Under the pieces are notes generated by a model that worked only from the letters and a program-made list of their open reading frames with translations, ran no database searches and was not told where the DNA came from. Position numbers and translations under genes: made by a program. This document shows positions 8,498 through 17,080 of a stretch of 64,000 nucleotides of DNA, in pieces. Every line of letters begins with the position of its first letter. Position 1 is the first letter of the stretch. The stretch comes from CAZUCE01 sp964619265 (lineage in GTDB: Bacteria; Planctomycetota; UBA1135; GCA-002686595): assembly GCA_964619265.1 (NCBI GenBank), contig CAZUCE010000003.1, positions 62,001-126,000 of the forward strand. Direction: 5' to 3'.

Positions 8498-10122
8498 CGA
8501 CCGCGCCCGTTCCCCCGGGTCCGGCGAACCCAGCGTCTGCTTCGATCCCGCCGCCTGCTGAGAGGGTCCGGTGGTTCAACCGCCTAGGCACACGGCTTGG
8601 GTTCCTGTTCACCGTGCTGCTGGTCGGTTCCCACTGGGGCTCGCCGTACTTGTCGAAGGGCGTTCAGTCCTTGCTGGGCTGGATCCCGGCCGACGAGGTT
8701 GGCATTCCTGGCCCGCCTGGGTTCGTCCCCGAACAGGACTTGGCGAATTCGACCGTGGACGAAGAGGGCAACCTGGTTCCCTCCGCGGAGGACATCCTGA
8801 ACATCAGCGATCAGACCAAGGGTCGCGGGGAGGCCATCGTCTTCCTCGACCTCGAGGATCGGGTGATCGCGCAGTCAGACAACATTCCGGATCGAGTCGG
8901 CACGACCTGGGACCATGGGGACAGTCCCTGGGCAACTGTCGAAATTGCGCCCGGCCAAAGTGTGCGCACGGTTCGCACCGAGCTAGAGCTCAACGAAGCC
9001 CATGTAGGCTGGCTCGTGGAGATCGTTGTCGACGAACAAAGACACGAATCGATTTTCCATCGTGTGGCTCCCGGAGATCCTCCCCCCGATAAAGCCGAGT
9101 GCTACTTCCATCCAAAGGAAGAGGATCACTTCGCCGACCCCGAACGTCTCGAGCGAATCGTCGCACGGGAGAGCCTGCTGAGTCGAACGATGTACGGCCT
9201 GCTGGTCGCTTCCAGCGTCGCTCTGCTCACCATGGCGTTCTCGCGACTGATGACGCGTCGCCTACGCAGACTGTCCGATCAAGCCACATCCGAACCGGAT
9301 CCCGGCGAGTCGCTCCCCGGCCCGTTCCCTGAAGCAAGGCACAAAGATGAGATCACGGTCCTCGCACGATCTATGAACACGATGCGGGGACGCGTTGGCG
9401 AGTTGCTCTCCACGCTCGAGACAAGGGACCGCGAGCGGCGTGAGTGGATCGCGCAGGTCAGCCACGACCTGCGGACGCCCTTGACGGCCCTGATCGCTTG
9501 CCTCGACCGTCTCAAGCGAACCCAAGCGGAAGTTCTCGACCATCCGGAGCTGGCCGTCTTGCTGCAAACAGCAGAACTCGACGCGGGTCGGGTCATGGCC
9601 TTGGCGGACGACCTTTTGGAGATCGCGCGCCTCGATGCCGGTGCCGAGACAATCCGCGAACCGATCCCGCCCACCGAGCTGGTACGCCGCACCCTGCGGG
9701 TCCTCGAGCCCCTGTGCGCTGAACAGAGCATGGAACTAACCAGCGAATTGGGGCCCGACCTTCCGTTGATTTACGGCGATGGACGCCTTCTGACGCGAGC
9801 TCTCGAGAACCTCGTGGTGAACGCTTGCCAACACGGCGACAGCCGAGTCGAAGTAAGAACCCGCGCAGCAGCCGACGGAATCGAGCTGTGTGTCCTCGAT
9901 GATGGAGCGGGCTTCCCCGGATCGGAACCGGGTGAACCGGTCGCACTCAACGACATTCAACGGACCCGCACCCGCGCGGATTCGAGCGGGCTCGGCCTGG
10001 TCGTCACCCAAAGGGTAGCCCAAGCAATGGGTGGACACCTCCGAGCCTCGAACCGCAATTCAGGTGGCGCCTGCGTCTGCCTTTCCCTGCCGTCGAACGC
10101 CCCAGCCGACGAAACCCGATGA
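8494..10122 (+). CDS. Membrane sensor histidine kinase
   Basis: This is the partner of the preceding regulator. From the ATG at 8494 (overlapping the regulator stop) it has 542 residues: a first membrane helix at about 32-48, an extracytoplasmic sensor region at 49-230, a second helix at 233-251, a HAMP linker, and a HisKA domain with VSHDLRTPLTAL, where H324 is the phosphorylation site. The ATPase domain follows with N box ENLVVNACQHG, G1 box DDGAGF and G2 box SSGLGLVVTQ. The sensor region matches no family I can name. A frame upstream of the ATG is too short to matter. Confidence 0.93.
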   Translation: MTTAPVPPGPANPASASIPPPAERVRWFNRLGTRLGFLFTVLLVGSHWGSPYLSKGVQSLLGWIPADEVGIPGPPGFVPEQDLANSTVDEEGNLVPSAEDILNISDQTKGRGEAIVFLDLEDRVIAQSDNIPDRVGTTWDHGDSPWATVEIAPGQSVRTVRTELELNEAHVGWLVEIVVDEQRHESIFHRVAPGDPPPDKAECYFHPKEEDHFADPERLERIVARESLLSRTMYGLLVASSVALLTMAFSRLMTRRLRRLSDQATSEPDPGESLPGPFPEARHKDEITVLARSMNTMRGRVGELLSTLETRDRERREWIAQVSHDLRTPLTALIACLDRLKRTQAEVLDHPELAVLLQTAELDAGRVMALADDLLEIARLDAGAETIREPIPPTELVRRTLRVLEPLCAEQSMELTSELGPDLPLIYGDGRLLTRALENLVVNACQHGDSRVEVRTRAAADGIELCVLDDGAGFPGSEPGEPVALNDIQRTRTRADSSGLGLVVTQRVAQAMGGHLRASNRNSGGACVCLSLPSNAPADETR

Positions 10123-10778
10123 ACCGCGTTTTGGAACCTGAAGTTATGGACACGGCCGAAGAGGCCGACGCCTACGACGCCATGGATCACACGGGACCCA
10201 ACCGGTCGTTCGTGGAACGACTCGCCCTGCTGGGCGCACGCGGTCGAGCCCTCGATGTTGGTTGTGGGCCGGGGCACGTGGCGCTGATGGTGCTGGACGA
10301 GCTCGAATCCGTCACCGAAGTGGTCGGGGTGGATCTTTCGACCAATATGCTGCGTCACGCACAGCGACACCGGGCGGCATCGCCCCACCGGGATCGCTTG
10401 CGGTTCGAACTCGGCGACGCCAAAGGACTGCCGTTCCAGGACGGGTCGTTTCAGACGGTCTTCTCGAACACGATCTTGCACCACATCCCGGACCCGGTGC
10501 CGTTCCTCGCAGAGGTCTGGCGCGTGCTCGCCCCCGGTGGAACTCTGTTGGTGCGCGACTTGTTTCGGCCCGCCGACGAGGCCACGGTCGCTCAATTGGT
10601 CGCCCAGCACGCTGCGGAAGCCGCCCCGGACCAACGTGAGCTATTCCGCGCCAGCCTGTGCGCCGCGTTCACCCCAGGCGAGCTACGCAGATTGGCCGCG
10701 CGGGCTGGATTGGAAGACGCAGAGGTGACCGTGGACAGCGACCGGCATGTCTCGCTCCAGCGCCCGAGCGCTGGCTGA
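10119..10778 (+). CDS. Class I SAM-dependent methyltransferase (UbiE/Methyltransf_11 type)
   Basis: The 219-residue protein shows the class I fold: motif I ALDVGCGPGHVAL (residues 45-57), the acidic residue in VVGVDLS, FELGDAKGLPFQDGSFQTVFS as motif II/III, and HHIPDPVPFLAEVWRVLAPGG as the post-II region. Such enzymes methylate small molecules or quinones; the substrate is unknown. The ATG overlaps the kinase stop (ATGA), so it is translationally coupled to the two-component system. It may be the last gene of a run starting at the FKBP gene. Confidence 0.85.
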   Translation: MNRVLEPEVMDTAEEADAYDAMDHTGPNRSFVERLALLGARGRALDVGCGPGHVALMVLDELESVTEVVGVDLSTNMLRHAQRHRAASPHRDRLRFELGDAKGLPFQDGSFQTVFSNTILHHIPDPVPFLAEVWRVLAPGGTLLVRDLFRPADEATVAQLVAQHAAEAAPDQRELFRASLCAAFTPGELRRLAARAGLEDAEVTVDSDRHVSLQRPSAG

Positions 10779-10929
10779 GAGGCCGGGGAACGGGACACCT
10801 CCGAGGCCTCCCCTTCCCGGTTCGCCCGGTATCCCAGCAAGCTAAAAGAACGCGAGCTTGAGTTCGCGTGCTAGGTTCCGCGCCAGCTGCCGCGCCCCCC
10901 GCAAACAAGCGGGCACGCCGGCCGAAACC

Positions 10930-12162
10930 ATGGAGTCCACCAGTCAGAGCGTGAAAACAGGCCCGAAGGACGAGTCTCGCCCGGATCTGCCCGAGGATCA
11001 GCCGACCGGTCCCCTGGCCCTGGTCATGAGTGGCGGTGGCGCCCGCGCCGCCTACCAGGCCGGGTTTCTGAGCGGCCTTGGCGATCGGCTGCCGGACCTT
11101 GAATTGCCGATCCTGACCGGCGTCTCGGCCGGCGCCATCAACGCCGCCTTCCTCGCGGCCGCGGAAGGCAATTTTCGCGAGCGGACGACCAGCTTGTGCG
11201 ATCTGTGGAGGTCGATCGAGATCAACGACGTGCTCGACACGCGCCCCTACGAGCTGCTCCGCATCGTCGGCGGCTGGGGCCTGAAGCTCGCGACAGGCGG
11301 GCGCCTTGGCCGCAAGCGCAGGCAGGGCTTCGTCGACACGAGACCGCTTCAAGAGACCCTCGCGCGGTATCTGAAACCCCAAGCAGACGGCAGCCTGCCA
11401 GGCGTCACCAAACGCATCGAAAGCGGAACGCTCCAAGCCCTCGCCGTGACAGGGTCGTCCTATACCTCGGGCAAATCGGTGACCTGGGTTCAAGGTTCGC
11501 GCATCCAAGACTGGGAGCGACCGACTCGCCGCAGCGTCGCCGCACCTATCCGGGTCGACCACATCATGGCTTCAGCGGCACTGCCCTTCCTGTTCCCGCC
11601 GGTCCGGGTGGAAAACGCGTGGTTCGGAGACGGCGGCATTCGCTTGACCGCGCCGCTCGCACCCGCGGTCCACCTGGGAGCCGGGCGTTTGCTCGCCCTG
11701 TCTACCCGCTTCCGAGGTCGTGCACAGTCCAAAGACGTCGACGAGCAAGGCGACGATCCTGCCCCGGCCCAAATCGGTGGCACCCTCTTGAACGCGATCT
11801 TCCTCGACCTGGTCGACCAGGACGCGCTCAACATGGAGCGCCTCAATCGCCTGATCCACAAGCTCCCGAGCGACAAGCGCGGCAGCCTGCGCCCCGTGGA
11901 CCTGGCGGTCGTTCGGCCCAGCCGCGACCTTGGCAAGCTCGCCAACGACCACGAAGCTCGCCTACCCAAGGGCCTGCGCTTCCTGACCCGAGGCTGGGGA
12001 ACGCGCGAGACACGCTCCAACGACCTACTCAGCCTCCTGATGTTCCAACCCGACTATTTGAGTCGTCTGGTCGAGCTCGGACGCTCCGATGCGGACGAAC
12101 TCGGGGCGGAAATCGAACCGTTCCTGCTCGGTCGCACCGACTATTCGCGACGGACTTTGTAG
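10930..12162 (+). CDS. Patatin-like phospholipase
   Basis: The protein is a predicted serine lipase or acyl hydrolase with a Ser-Asp dyad. It shows the oxyanion loop SGGGARAAYQAG at 34-45, the nucleophile elbow GVSAG with S66, and the catalytic aspartate in FGDGGIRLTAPL (D234). A C-terminal region of about 150 residues follows the patatin core, as in several bacterial members. No signal peptide is seen, so it is probably cytoplasmic or peripheral. The frame is open to a TTG at 10858, but the ATG at 10930 is preferred; the intervening residues are low-complexity. Its last 22 bp overlap the end of the convergent sulfatase-fold gene. Confidence 0.88.
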   Translation: MESTSQSVKTGPKDESRPDLPEDQPTGPLALVMSGGGARAAYQAGFLSGLGDRLPDLELPILTGVSAGAINAAFLAAAEGNFRERTTSLCDLWRSIEINDVLDTRPYELLRIVGGWGLKLATGGRLGRKRRQGFVDTRPLQETLARYLKPQADGSLPGVTKRIESGTLQALAVTGSSYTSGKSVTWVQGSRIQDWERPTRRSVAAPIRVDHIMASAALPFLFPPVRVENAWFGDGGIRLTAPLAPAVHLGAGRLLALSTRFRGRAQSKDVDEQGDDPAPAQIGGTLLNAIFLDLVDQDALNMERLNRLIHKLPSDKRGSLRPVDLAVVRPSRDLGKLANDHEARLPKGLRFLTRGWGTRETRSNDLLSLLMFQPDYLSRLVELGRSDADELGAEIEPFLLGRTDYSRRTL

Positions 12163-14438
12163 CCGAGCGCCTCGAGGCGTAGCAGGCCCTCTTCGTCGAG
12201 CCGGTTTTCCTCGATGTGGACTCCCTCGGCGTAGCCCCGCAGCAGTTCGGTCCACTCCTCAAACTCCGCGCCCCGGTCCAGGTAGACGTTTTGCGTTTCG
12301 CCCGGATCGGCGACCAGGTCGTACAGTTCGAATTCGTCGTCCTTCGGTGCGAAGATCAACTTCCATTCCGGATCCCGCAGTGCATAAAGATCCCGCGGAG
12401 ACTCGGGCTCGTGGGTCTCGGCGAAGTGCAATCGGTCACCTTCGCTCAACAAAGACCGCCCCATCTGACCAGGTAGCGGAGGAAGACCGAGCGCTTCCAA
12501 GATGGTCGGAGCAACGTCGACGTGACGGGCCAAGCCGCTTGCGCTGGCAGCCTCCAGCGCCGGAAGACCCGCGTGCCCAGTGGGCAACTTGATGATCAGG
12601 GGCACGTGAAGTTCCGGATCAAAGAGCGCCCGCGCGTGACCGATGGCATCGTGTTCACCGAGGCTCTCCCCATGATCTGAAGTGAACACGATCAAGGTCG
12701 ATTCGTAGAGCCCGGCCCGATCCAGTTGGTCCAACAGCCGGCCGACCTGGCGATCGGCGAAGATGACTTCCTCGCGATAACGACCCGGGATGTCGCGCGT
12801 CTCGGGAACATCGTGAATCCACAATTCGAAGGCGATCGAACGCGACAGCAAGCCGCCTAACTCAATCGATGCACGCGCTCGCTGGCCCTTGCCATGCAAC
12901 TCGCCCTCGGAAAACGAAACCGGGAGTCGTCGCTCGCCATCGCGAACGTACAGATGCCGAATGCGAAAATCGGTGTTCGAGTCAAAGTGGATCTCGTGGC
13001 GGCCCGGAGCCAATTCCGCCTCGCGCGTAATTTGGGCAATCGTTCCGATCGGAAGCTGTTCCGCAGGGAGTCCAGGAAACCGAACCGTGACAGCACGTTC
13101 CGGATGACGGCGCGTGTTGTAGGGCTCGTGGGGGTCGGAATAGTGGGCAAACAAGAAAAACGGGCGTCGCTCTGCGAGAGACTCGAGGACCGGCACGATT
13201 CGGTCGTTGACCCAATCGCCGCGCTCGATGCTCTCGGTGCCCTGAAATCGCTCAAAGCCGCGCTTGAGCAAGCCGTAGGGCAGCGCCGTCCACAACGTCC
13301 CCAAAGAGATTCCGGCCTCGCAGGCGAAGCCTGCCGCTGACAACCACTCGGCCAGCAACGGAAGGTTGTTCGGCACCGGCTGGTAGTTGTTCGTCACGCC
13401 GGTTTGGTGCGGGAACCGCGAAGAAAACAGCGACGTGTGCGAAGGCAGCGTCATGGGCGCGTGAGCGAAGGCCGACTTGAAGGCCACCCCATCCCGTTGC
13501 AGGCGCGCGAAAGCCGGTGTCTCGAGCCCTTCGAATTCACCGAACGAATGGTCAGCCCGCAGGGTGTCCACCACACACAGTAAAACGTCCGGTTGCGAAC
13601 CGAGCAGTGCGCGAACCGGGGCTAGGCGCACCGGTATCGACTCGGCTGGGGTCACGCTGAAACCCATCACGCGGCCGAGGAACGGCACGACATCTGGTTC
13701 CAGCCGGGAAGCGCCCGCCTGGACGAAGAGCTTCTCGAACAGAGAGTCCTCGGGATGAGCCACGTCCCACAACCCGACCCAAACCTGCGTGTCCTTGGCG
13801 GCCGAAACATGCAGCGACAAGCTGTCCCGATCCGGCAGAACCGTGGCCCCCTGCGCAAGCTCCCCGGGCTGGAGGACGAAGCCCTGACCGGCAGGTCCAG
13901 GGTTCGGCGCAGGCCGGACGGAATCGCGCCCGCCCCGAAACCGAGCCGACCGGAATTCCAAACCGGCCTTCGGGGCGGCGAGCGAAACTTCGTTGCGACC
14001 GGGCCGCACCAGCTCAGCCGGCACGGTCAAACTCCAGCGCCTCCAATCGACCGCCGGAGAGAGCATGCCGATCAACCGGCCATTCCAAGCAACCGAGACG
14101 GGCTGGCCACCTGCGGAGCTGGGACGACGCAGTTCGAGCTCGAGCTCGCCAACTCCAGGAGTCCCCAGGTTGAGGTGAAAGCTCCCCTTCTCCCCCAACA
14201 TCCGGGCCCCGCCGGGGCGTTGCTGCCCCAGCTGCCAACCCCCGGCTGCCATCTGAGCCTCGTCCGCCGGAAGCTCGAGGCACCCCTCGCAGACAACCCC
14301 TGCCGCTACCTGCACGCCAGCGTTGCCGAGGCCTTCGATCGGCGGCGGCCCAGACTCCGAGCAGCCGCCGAGCCACACCGCGGTGGCCCACAGCAGCCCA
14401 CTCCGGAGCAGTCCGCTCAGGCCGAAGGATTCAGACAT
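12141..14438 (-). CDS. Sulfatase/phosphatase-superfamily lipoprotein with Thr in place of formylglycine Cys
   Basis: The 765-residue protein starts with a lipoprotein signal ending LGGC (C26), then about 240 residues of beta-rich sequence, then an alkaline-phosphatase-superfamily domain. Seen are the first metal ligand segment LLCVVDTLRADH (D291), the nucleophile region APMTLPSHTSLFSS (T330, H334) and the second metal cluster FTSDHGESLGEHD. Classical sulfatases have C/S-x-P-x-R at the nucleophile site; this protein has Thr-Leu-Pro-Ser-His, so formylglycine cannot form. Threonine nucleophiles occur in the phosphoglycerol and phosphoethanolamine transferases of the same superfamily. Function is therefore open. 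It lies 41 bp after the secreted HExxH gene, probably in one transcript. Confidence 0.85.
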   Translation of the reverse strand: MSESFGLSGLLRSGLLWATAVWLGGCSESGPPPIEGLGNAGVQVAAGVVCEGCLELPADEAQMAAGGWQLGQQRPGGARMLGEKGSFHLNLGTPGVGELELELRRPSSAGGQPVSVAWNGRLIGMLSPAVDWRRWSLTVPAELVRPGRNEVSLAAPKAGLEFRSARFRGGRDSVRPAPNPGPAGQGFVLQPGELAQGATVLPDRDSLSLHVSAAKDTQVWVGLWDVAHPEDSLFEKLFVQAGASRLEPDVVPFLGRVMGFSVTPAESIPVRLAPVRALLGSQPDVLLCVVDTLRADHSFGEFEGLETPAFARLQRDGVAFKSAFAHAPMTLPSHTSLFSSRFPHQTGVTNNYQPVPNNLPLLAEWLSAAGFACEAGISLGTLWTALPYGLLKRGFERFQGTESIERGDWVNDRIVPVLESLAERRPFFLFAHYSDPHEPYNTRRHPERAVTVRFPGLPAEQLPIGTIAQITREAELAPGRHEIHFDSNTDFRIRHLYVRDGERRLPVSFSEGELHGKGQRARASIELGGLLSRSIAFELWIHDVPETRDIPGRYREEVIFADRQVGRLLDQLDRAGLYESTLIVFTSDHGESLGEHDAIGHARALFDPELHVPLIIKLPTGHAGLPALEAASASGLARHVDVAPTILEALGLPPLPGQMGRSLLSEGDRLHFAETHEPESPRDLYALRDPEWKLIFAPKDDEFELYDLVADPGETQNVYLDRGAEFEEWTELLRGYAEGVHIEENRLDEEGLLRLEALGYKVRRE

Positions 14439-14479
14439 GCAGGAGAGTCAGCGACGAGGGGTTGGCCCCGCGTCGCGAC

Positions 14480-15901
14480 TTACTTCTTCGGCCGCTTCCA
14501 AAACTCGAGGTACCACTGCTCGAACGTGTCCAAGTCGACGCCGTAGACCTTTCGCAGCGCCGTCTCGATGCCCTCAAAGTCGCCCACGCGACCGGTCTCG
14601 CTCATGGCGTACATGTACTCGAGGAACTTGTCCTTCGTGCGCTTGTCCTTGTTCACAAACCAGGTGATCGTCCCGGCGGTGTTGTAGGCCCGGCCCGCCG
14701 AACCATCGGGCCCGAACGCCAGGGTCTGCGTTGAGATGAGGGTCCTGAAGTCCAGTCGCTCGCCGGGCTCAGCCTTCGGTTGCCGGCGCCCCTCGGCAAA
14801 CATGTTGGCGTTCTCCGAGTTGCTGTACACCGCCTCGATGTAGACCGCCGCGCCCTCGTGATACCAGGATCCGCCGCCGATCATGCGCAGGCGGTTCTTC
14901 ATGAGTTGGTGGGTCAACTCATGGATGTGGGTCGGATCCGTCGGGGAATCGTAGGTCGTCGTGTAGTAATCCTTGAAGGCGAAGCCAGCGGTACCGGAGG
15001 CTTTCTCGCGGCTCCAGCCCGTGGTCCTCTGCGTGAAGTCCAGGTAATCGTCTCGCGTCCGCCATAGGAACACCGGCATCAACCGCCGCCCTTTTTGCTC
15101 TGAGAAGCCGAAGGTCTTTTGAATCAGTTTGTAGTACTCCTCGAGCTTCTTGCCGAAGGCCTTGGCGCCCGATGAGTTGCCGAGCACAATGTAGTGTTTG
15201 GTGCGAAACGCACGAAGGCGCTCTTCGAGCATGTCCGGAGTGAAGTCTTGCTCCATGCGAGCGTCGACTTCTTCTTCAGACCAATCCGGATCGCGCTCAT
15301 CTCCCAGATATTTGACGCCCTTCTCAAGGAACTTGAGCAGTTCCGTGCGAGCGTCCTTTTCGAGCGTGGGGTTGCAGCGCACCTCGATGGCATACCCGCC
15401 ACCTTCGTACAGCCCGCCAAGACAAAACAGCTCACCGACGGCTTCGGTACCCTCGAACGTGTCGAATCGCAGGAGGTGTGCGTAGGGCGCACTTCCAAAT
15501 TTGCCGTCGAGCATCTGCGATTCTGCAAGCCGCGTGTTGCTCTCGGGATCTCTTCCGTAAGCAAACCGCAAGCGGTCAGTCACATCCTCGGGCTCGACCA
15601 TGACGGCATCCTCGGACGAGTAGTCGAGGATCAGGAGGTCGATCTGCGATTCGCCCCGCTCACCGCTCCAGCCGCGGATGTAGGGCTCGCCGAGCCGCGC
15701 GTCGTCCATCGTTTCGAATTCGTCGAACGCCGGGATCGAGAGCTCCAGTTGAAGCGACTCGATCTCAAGAGTCTGGGGCTCAACGGAAGGCTCGTCGCCA
15801 CCTGCCGCCGGAGCGGCGTGCAAAGAGATCGCGGCCACAAAGAGCGAAGCTGCGGTCAGCAGCGAGAACGGCGAAGCGGAGGCGAGTGCGTGTCTGCGCA
15901 T
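14480..15901 (-). CDS. Secreted gluzincin-like HExxH protein (DUF1570-like)
   Basis: The 473-residue protein has a signal peptide (hydrophobic 10-30, cleavage near PAAG). The likely zinc site is HELTHQ at 327-332 with the third ligand E349 in WYHEGAAVYIE, the spacing seen in gluzincins and in the DUF1570 proteins common in Planctomycetota. The first 200 residues match no family I recognise. Protease activity is plausible but not proven for these families. It probably leads an operon with the downstream sulfatase-fold lipoprotein. A second protein with the same type of site is encoded at 28075-29310. Confidence 0.7.
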   Translation of the reverse strand: MRRHALASASPFSLLTAASLFVAAISLHAAPAAGGDEPSVEPQTLEIESLQLELSIPAFDEFETMDDARLGEPYIRGWSGERGESQIDLLILDYSSEDAVMVEPEDVTDRLRFAYGRDPESNTRLAESQMLDGKFGSAPYAHLLRFDTFEGTEAVGELFCLGGLYEGGGYAIEVRCNPTLEKDARTELLKFLEKGVKYLGDERDPDWSEEEVDARMEQDFTPDMLEERLRAFRTKHYIVLGNSSGAKAFGKKLEEYYKLIQKTFGFSEQKGRRLMPVFLWRTRDDYLDFTQRTTGWSREKASGTAGFAFKDYYTTTYDSPTDPTHIHELTHQLMKNRLRMIGGGSWYHEGAAVYIEAVYSNSENANMFAEGRRQPKAEPGERLDFRTLISTQTLAFGPDGSAGRAYNTAGTITWFVNKDKRTKDKFLEYMYAMSETGRVGDFEGIETALRKVYGVDLDTFEQWYLEFWKRPKK

Positions 15902-16234
15902 GATCGATAAGGGTGCGAAGGCCGAGCGGGCAGATCGGCCGGGCGAGGTGGAAGCTGGCGAACAGGACCAATTCAGAAAAGGACCGGGCTAAACGGACCC
16001 GGAGCGCCGCTTGGAGCGCGAACTGGGACGCGCGGCACGAGGAGGCCATCCAGGGCCCCGTGAGGGAGTCCCCTGGCACCTATGCTACGCCCAAGGGGAG
16101 AGGACCGGACGCTTGTGCGCCACCATCCCGCCCCGGGGGCGCAAAGGCGCGCCGACCGTTCCGCCTGTCCGTTCGTTCCGGGGGCCCTGCCATTTGCCGG
16201 ATCCCCTGTCCGCAGCCCTTGTTTTTGAATTCCC
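15902..16234. other. Intergenic region between divergent genes
   Basis: These 333 bases separate the leftward HExxH protease-like gene from the rightward acetyltransferase gene, so promoters for both must lie here. The stretch is GC-rich and holds no convincing gene, strong hairpin or near-consensus sigma-70 hexamers that I can support. Confidence 0.5.
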
Positions 16235-16921
16235 GTGCCCGAAGCCGCACCACCCCACCGCCCCGTTCCCTACGGGTTTGCCACCGAGCGCCTCGTGGTG
16301 CGCTGCTACGAGCCGGCTGACGCTGAGAAGCTCCTGAGCACCCTCCAGCGCAGCCGAGAGCACCTCGCACCCTGGCTGTCCTGGGCCGATGAGGTCCCGG
16401 ACAGTTTGGACCTCATGCTCGATCAGGTGCGCCTCTTCCGGGGCTGGTTTGACAGCGGCACCGATTTCGTCATGGGGATTTTCTCCCGTGCAGATGGCGC
16501 CCTGGTCGGTGGGACCGGCCTGCACACCCGGGTTGGTCCAGAGGCCCGGGAAATCGGCTACTGGATCGCCGAGGGGCACACCCGCCAGGGACTGGCCCAG
16601 GAGACCTGTCGGGGGCTCGTGCGCCTCGGATTCGGCCACCTCGACCTGATTCGCATCGAAATCAGGGTCGACCCTAGAAATCGAGCTAGCAGGAGGGTCC
16701 CCGAGCAGCTTGGATTCCACCTGGACGGCACGCTGCGCCAAAAGGGCCAACCGCCTGCGGCCCCCTCGAGGGGGCCCGGGACCCCGGGATCTGGCGGTCT
16801 CCGACCCGATGTCGAGGTTTGGAGCCTGCTTGCGGAGGAGTTTGCCGGCCGGCCCGGGGACTTCCCGCCCATCACCGCCTGGGATGCAGCTACACGCCCC
16901 CTCCCGGACCGGGCAAACTAG
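16235..16921 (+). CDS. GNAT family N-acetyltransferase (RimJ/RimL type)
   Basis: The 228-residue protein matches the RimJ/RimL branch: FATERLVVRCYEPADAEKLL at the start, GGTGLHTRVGPEAREIGYWI as the central strands, and RQGLAQETCRGLVRLGF with DLIRIEIRVDPRNRAS as the acetyl-CoA-binding and following helices, ending at LGFHLDGTLR. Such enzymes acetylate protein N-termini or small amines. A Pro/Gly-rich insert (PPAAPSRGPGTPGSGGLRPD) sits before the last strand, which is odd and may be a loop. Translation starts at GTG 16235. Confidence 0.83.
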   Translation: MPEAAPPHRPVPYGFATERLVVRCYEPADAEKLLSTLQRSREHLAPWLSWADEVPDSLDLMLDQVRLFRGWFDSGTDFVMGIFSRADGALVGGTGLHTRVGPEAREIGYWIAEGHTRQGLAQETCRGLVRLGFGHLDLIRIEIRVDPRNRASRRVPEQLGFHLDGTLRQKGQPPAAPSRGPGTPGSGGLRPDVEVWSLLAEEFAGRPGDFPPITAWDAATRPLPDRAN

Positions 16922-17080
16922 AGTTCCGCTTCGAGTTCATCAGGTCGCCTTCCAGGCGTTCGAGCTCGCTTGCCCCGAAGCAAGGTTCAGAGCAATTCCC
17001 CCCAAGGCCGGCGCCCCGGCTGCGTATTGGGGTCAGGCGCCCCTTGCCGTCCAAACGGCCGTCTTGACCCCGCCGTTCCG

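Noticed and set aside
12141..14438. Calling the protein a formylglycine sulfatase
   Set aside because: The C/S-x-P-x-R motif is absent; the site reads TLPSH.
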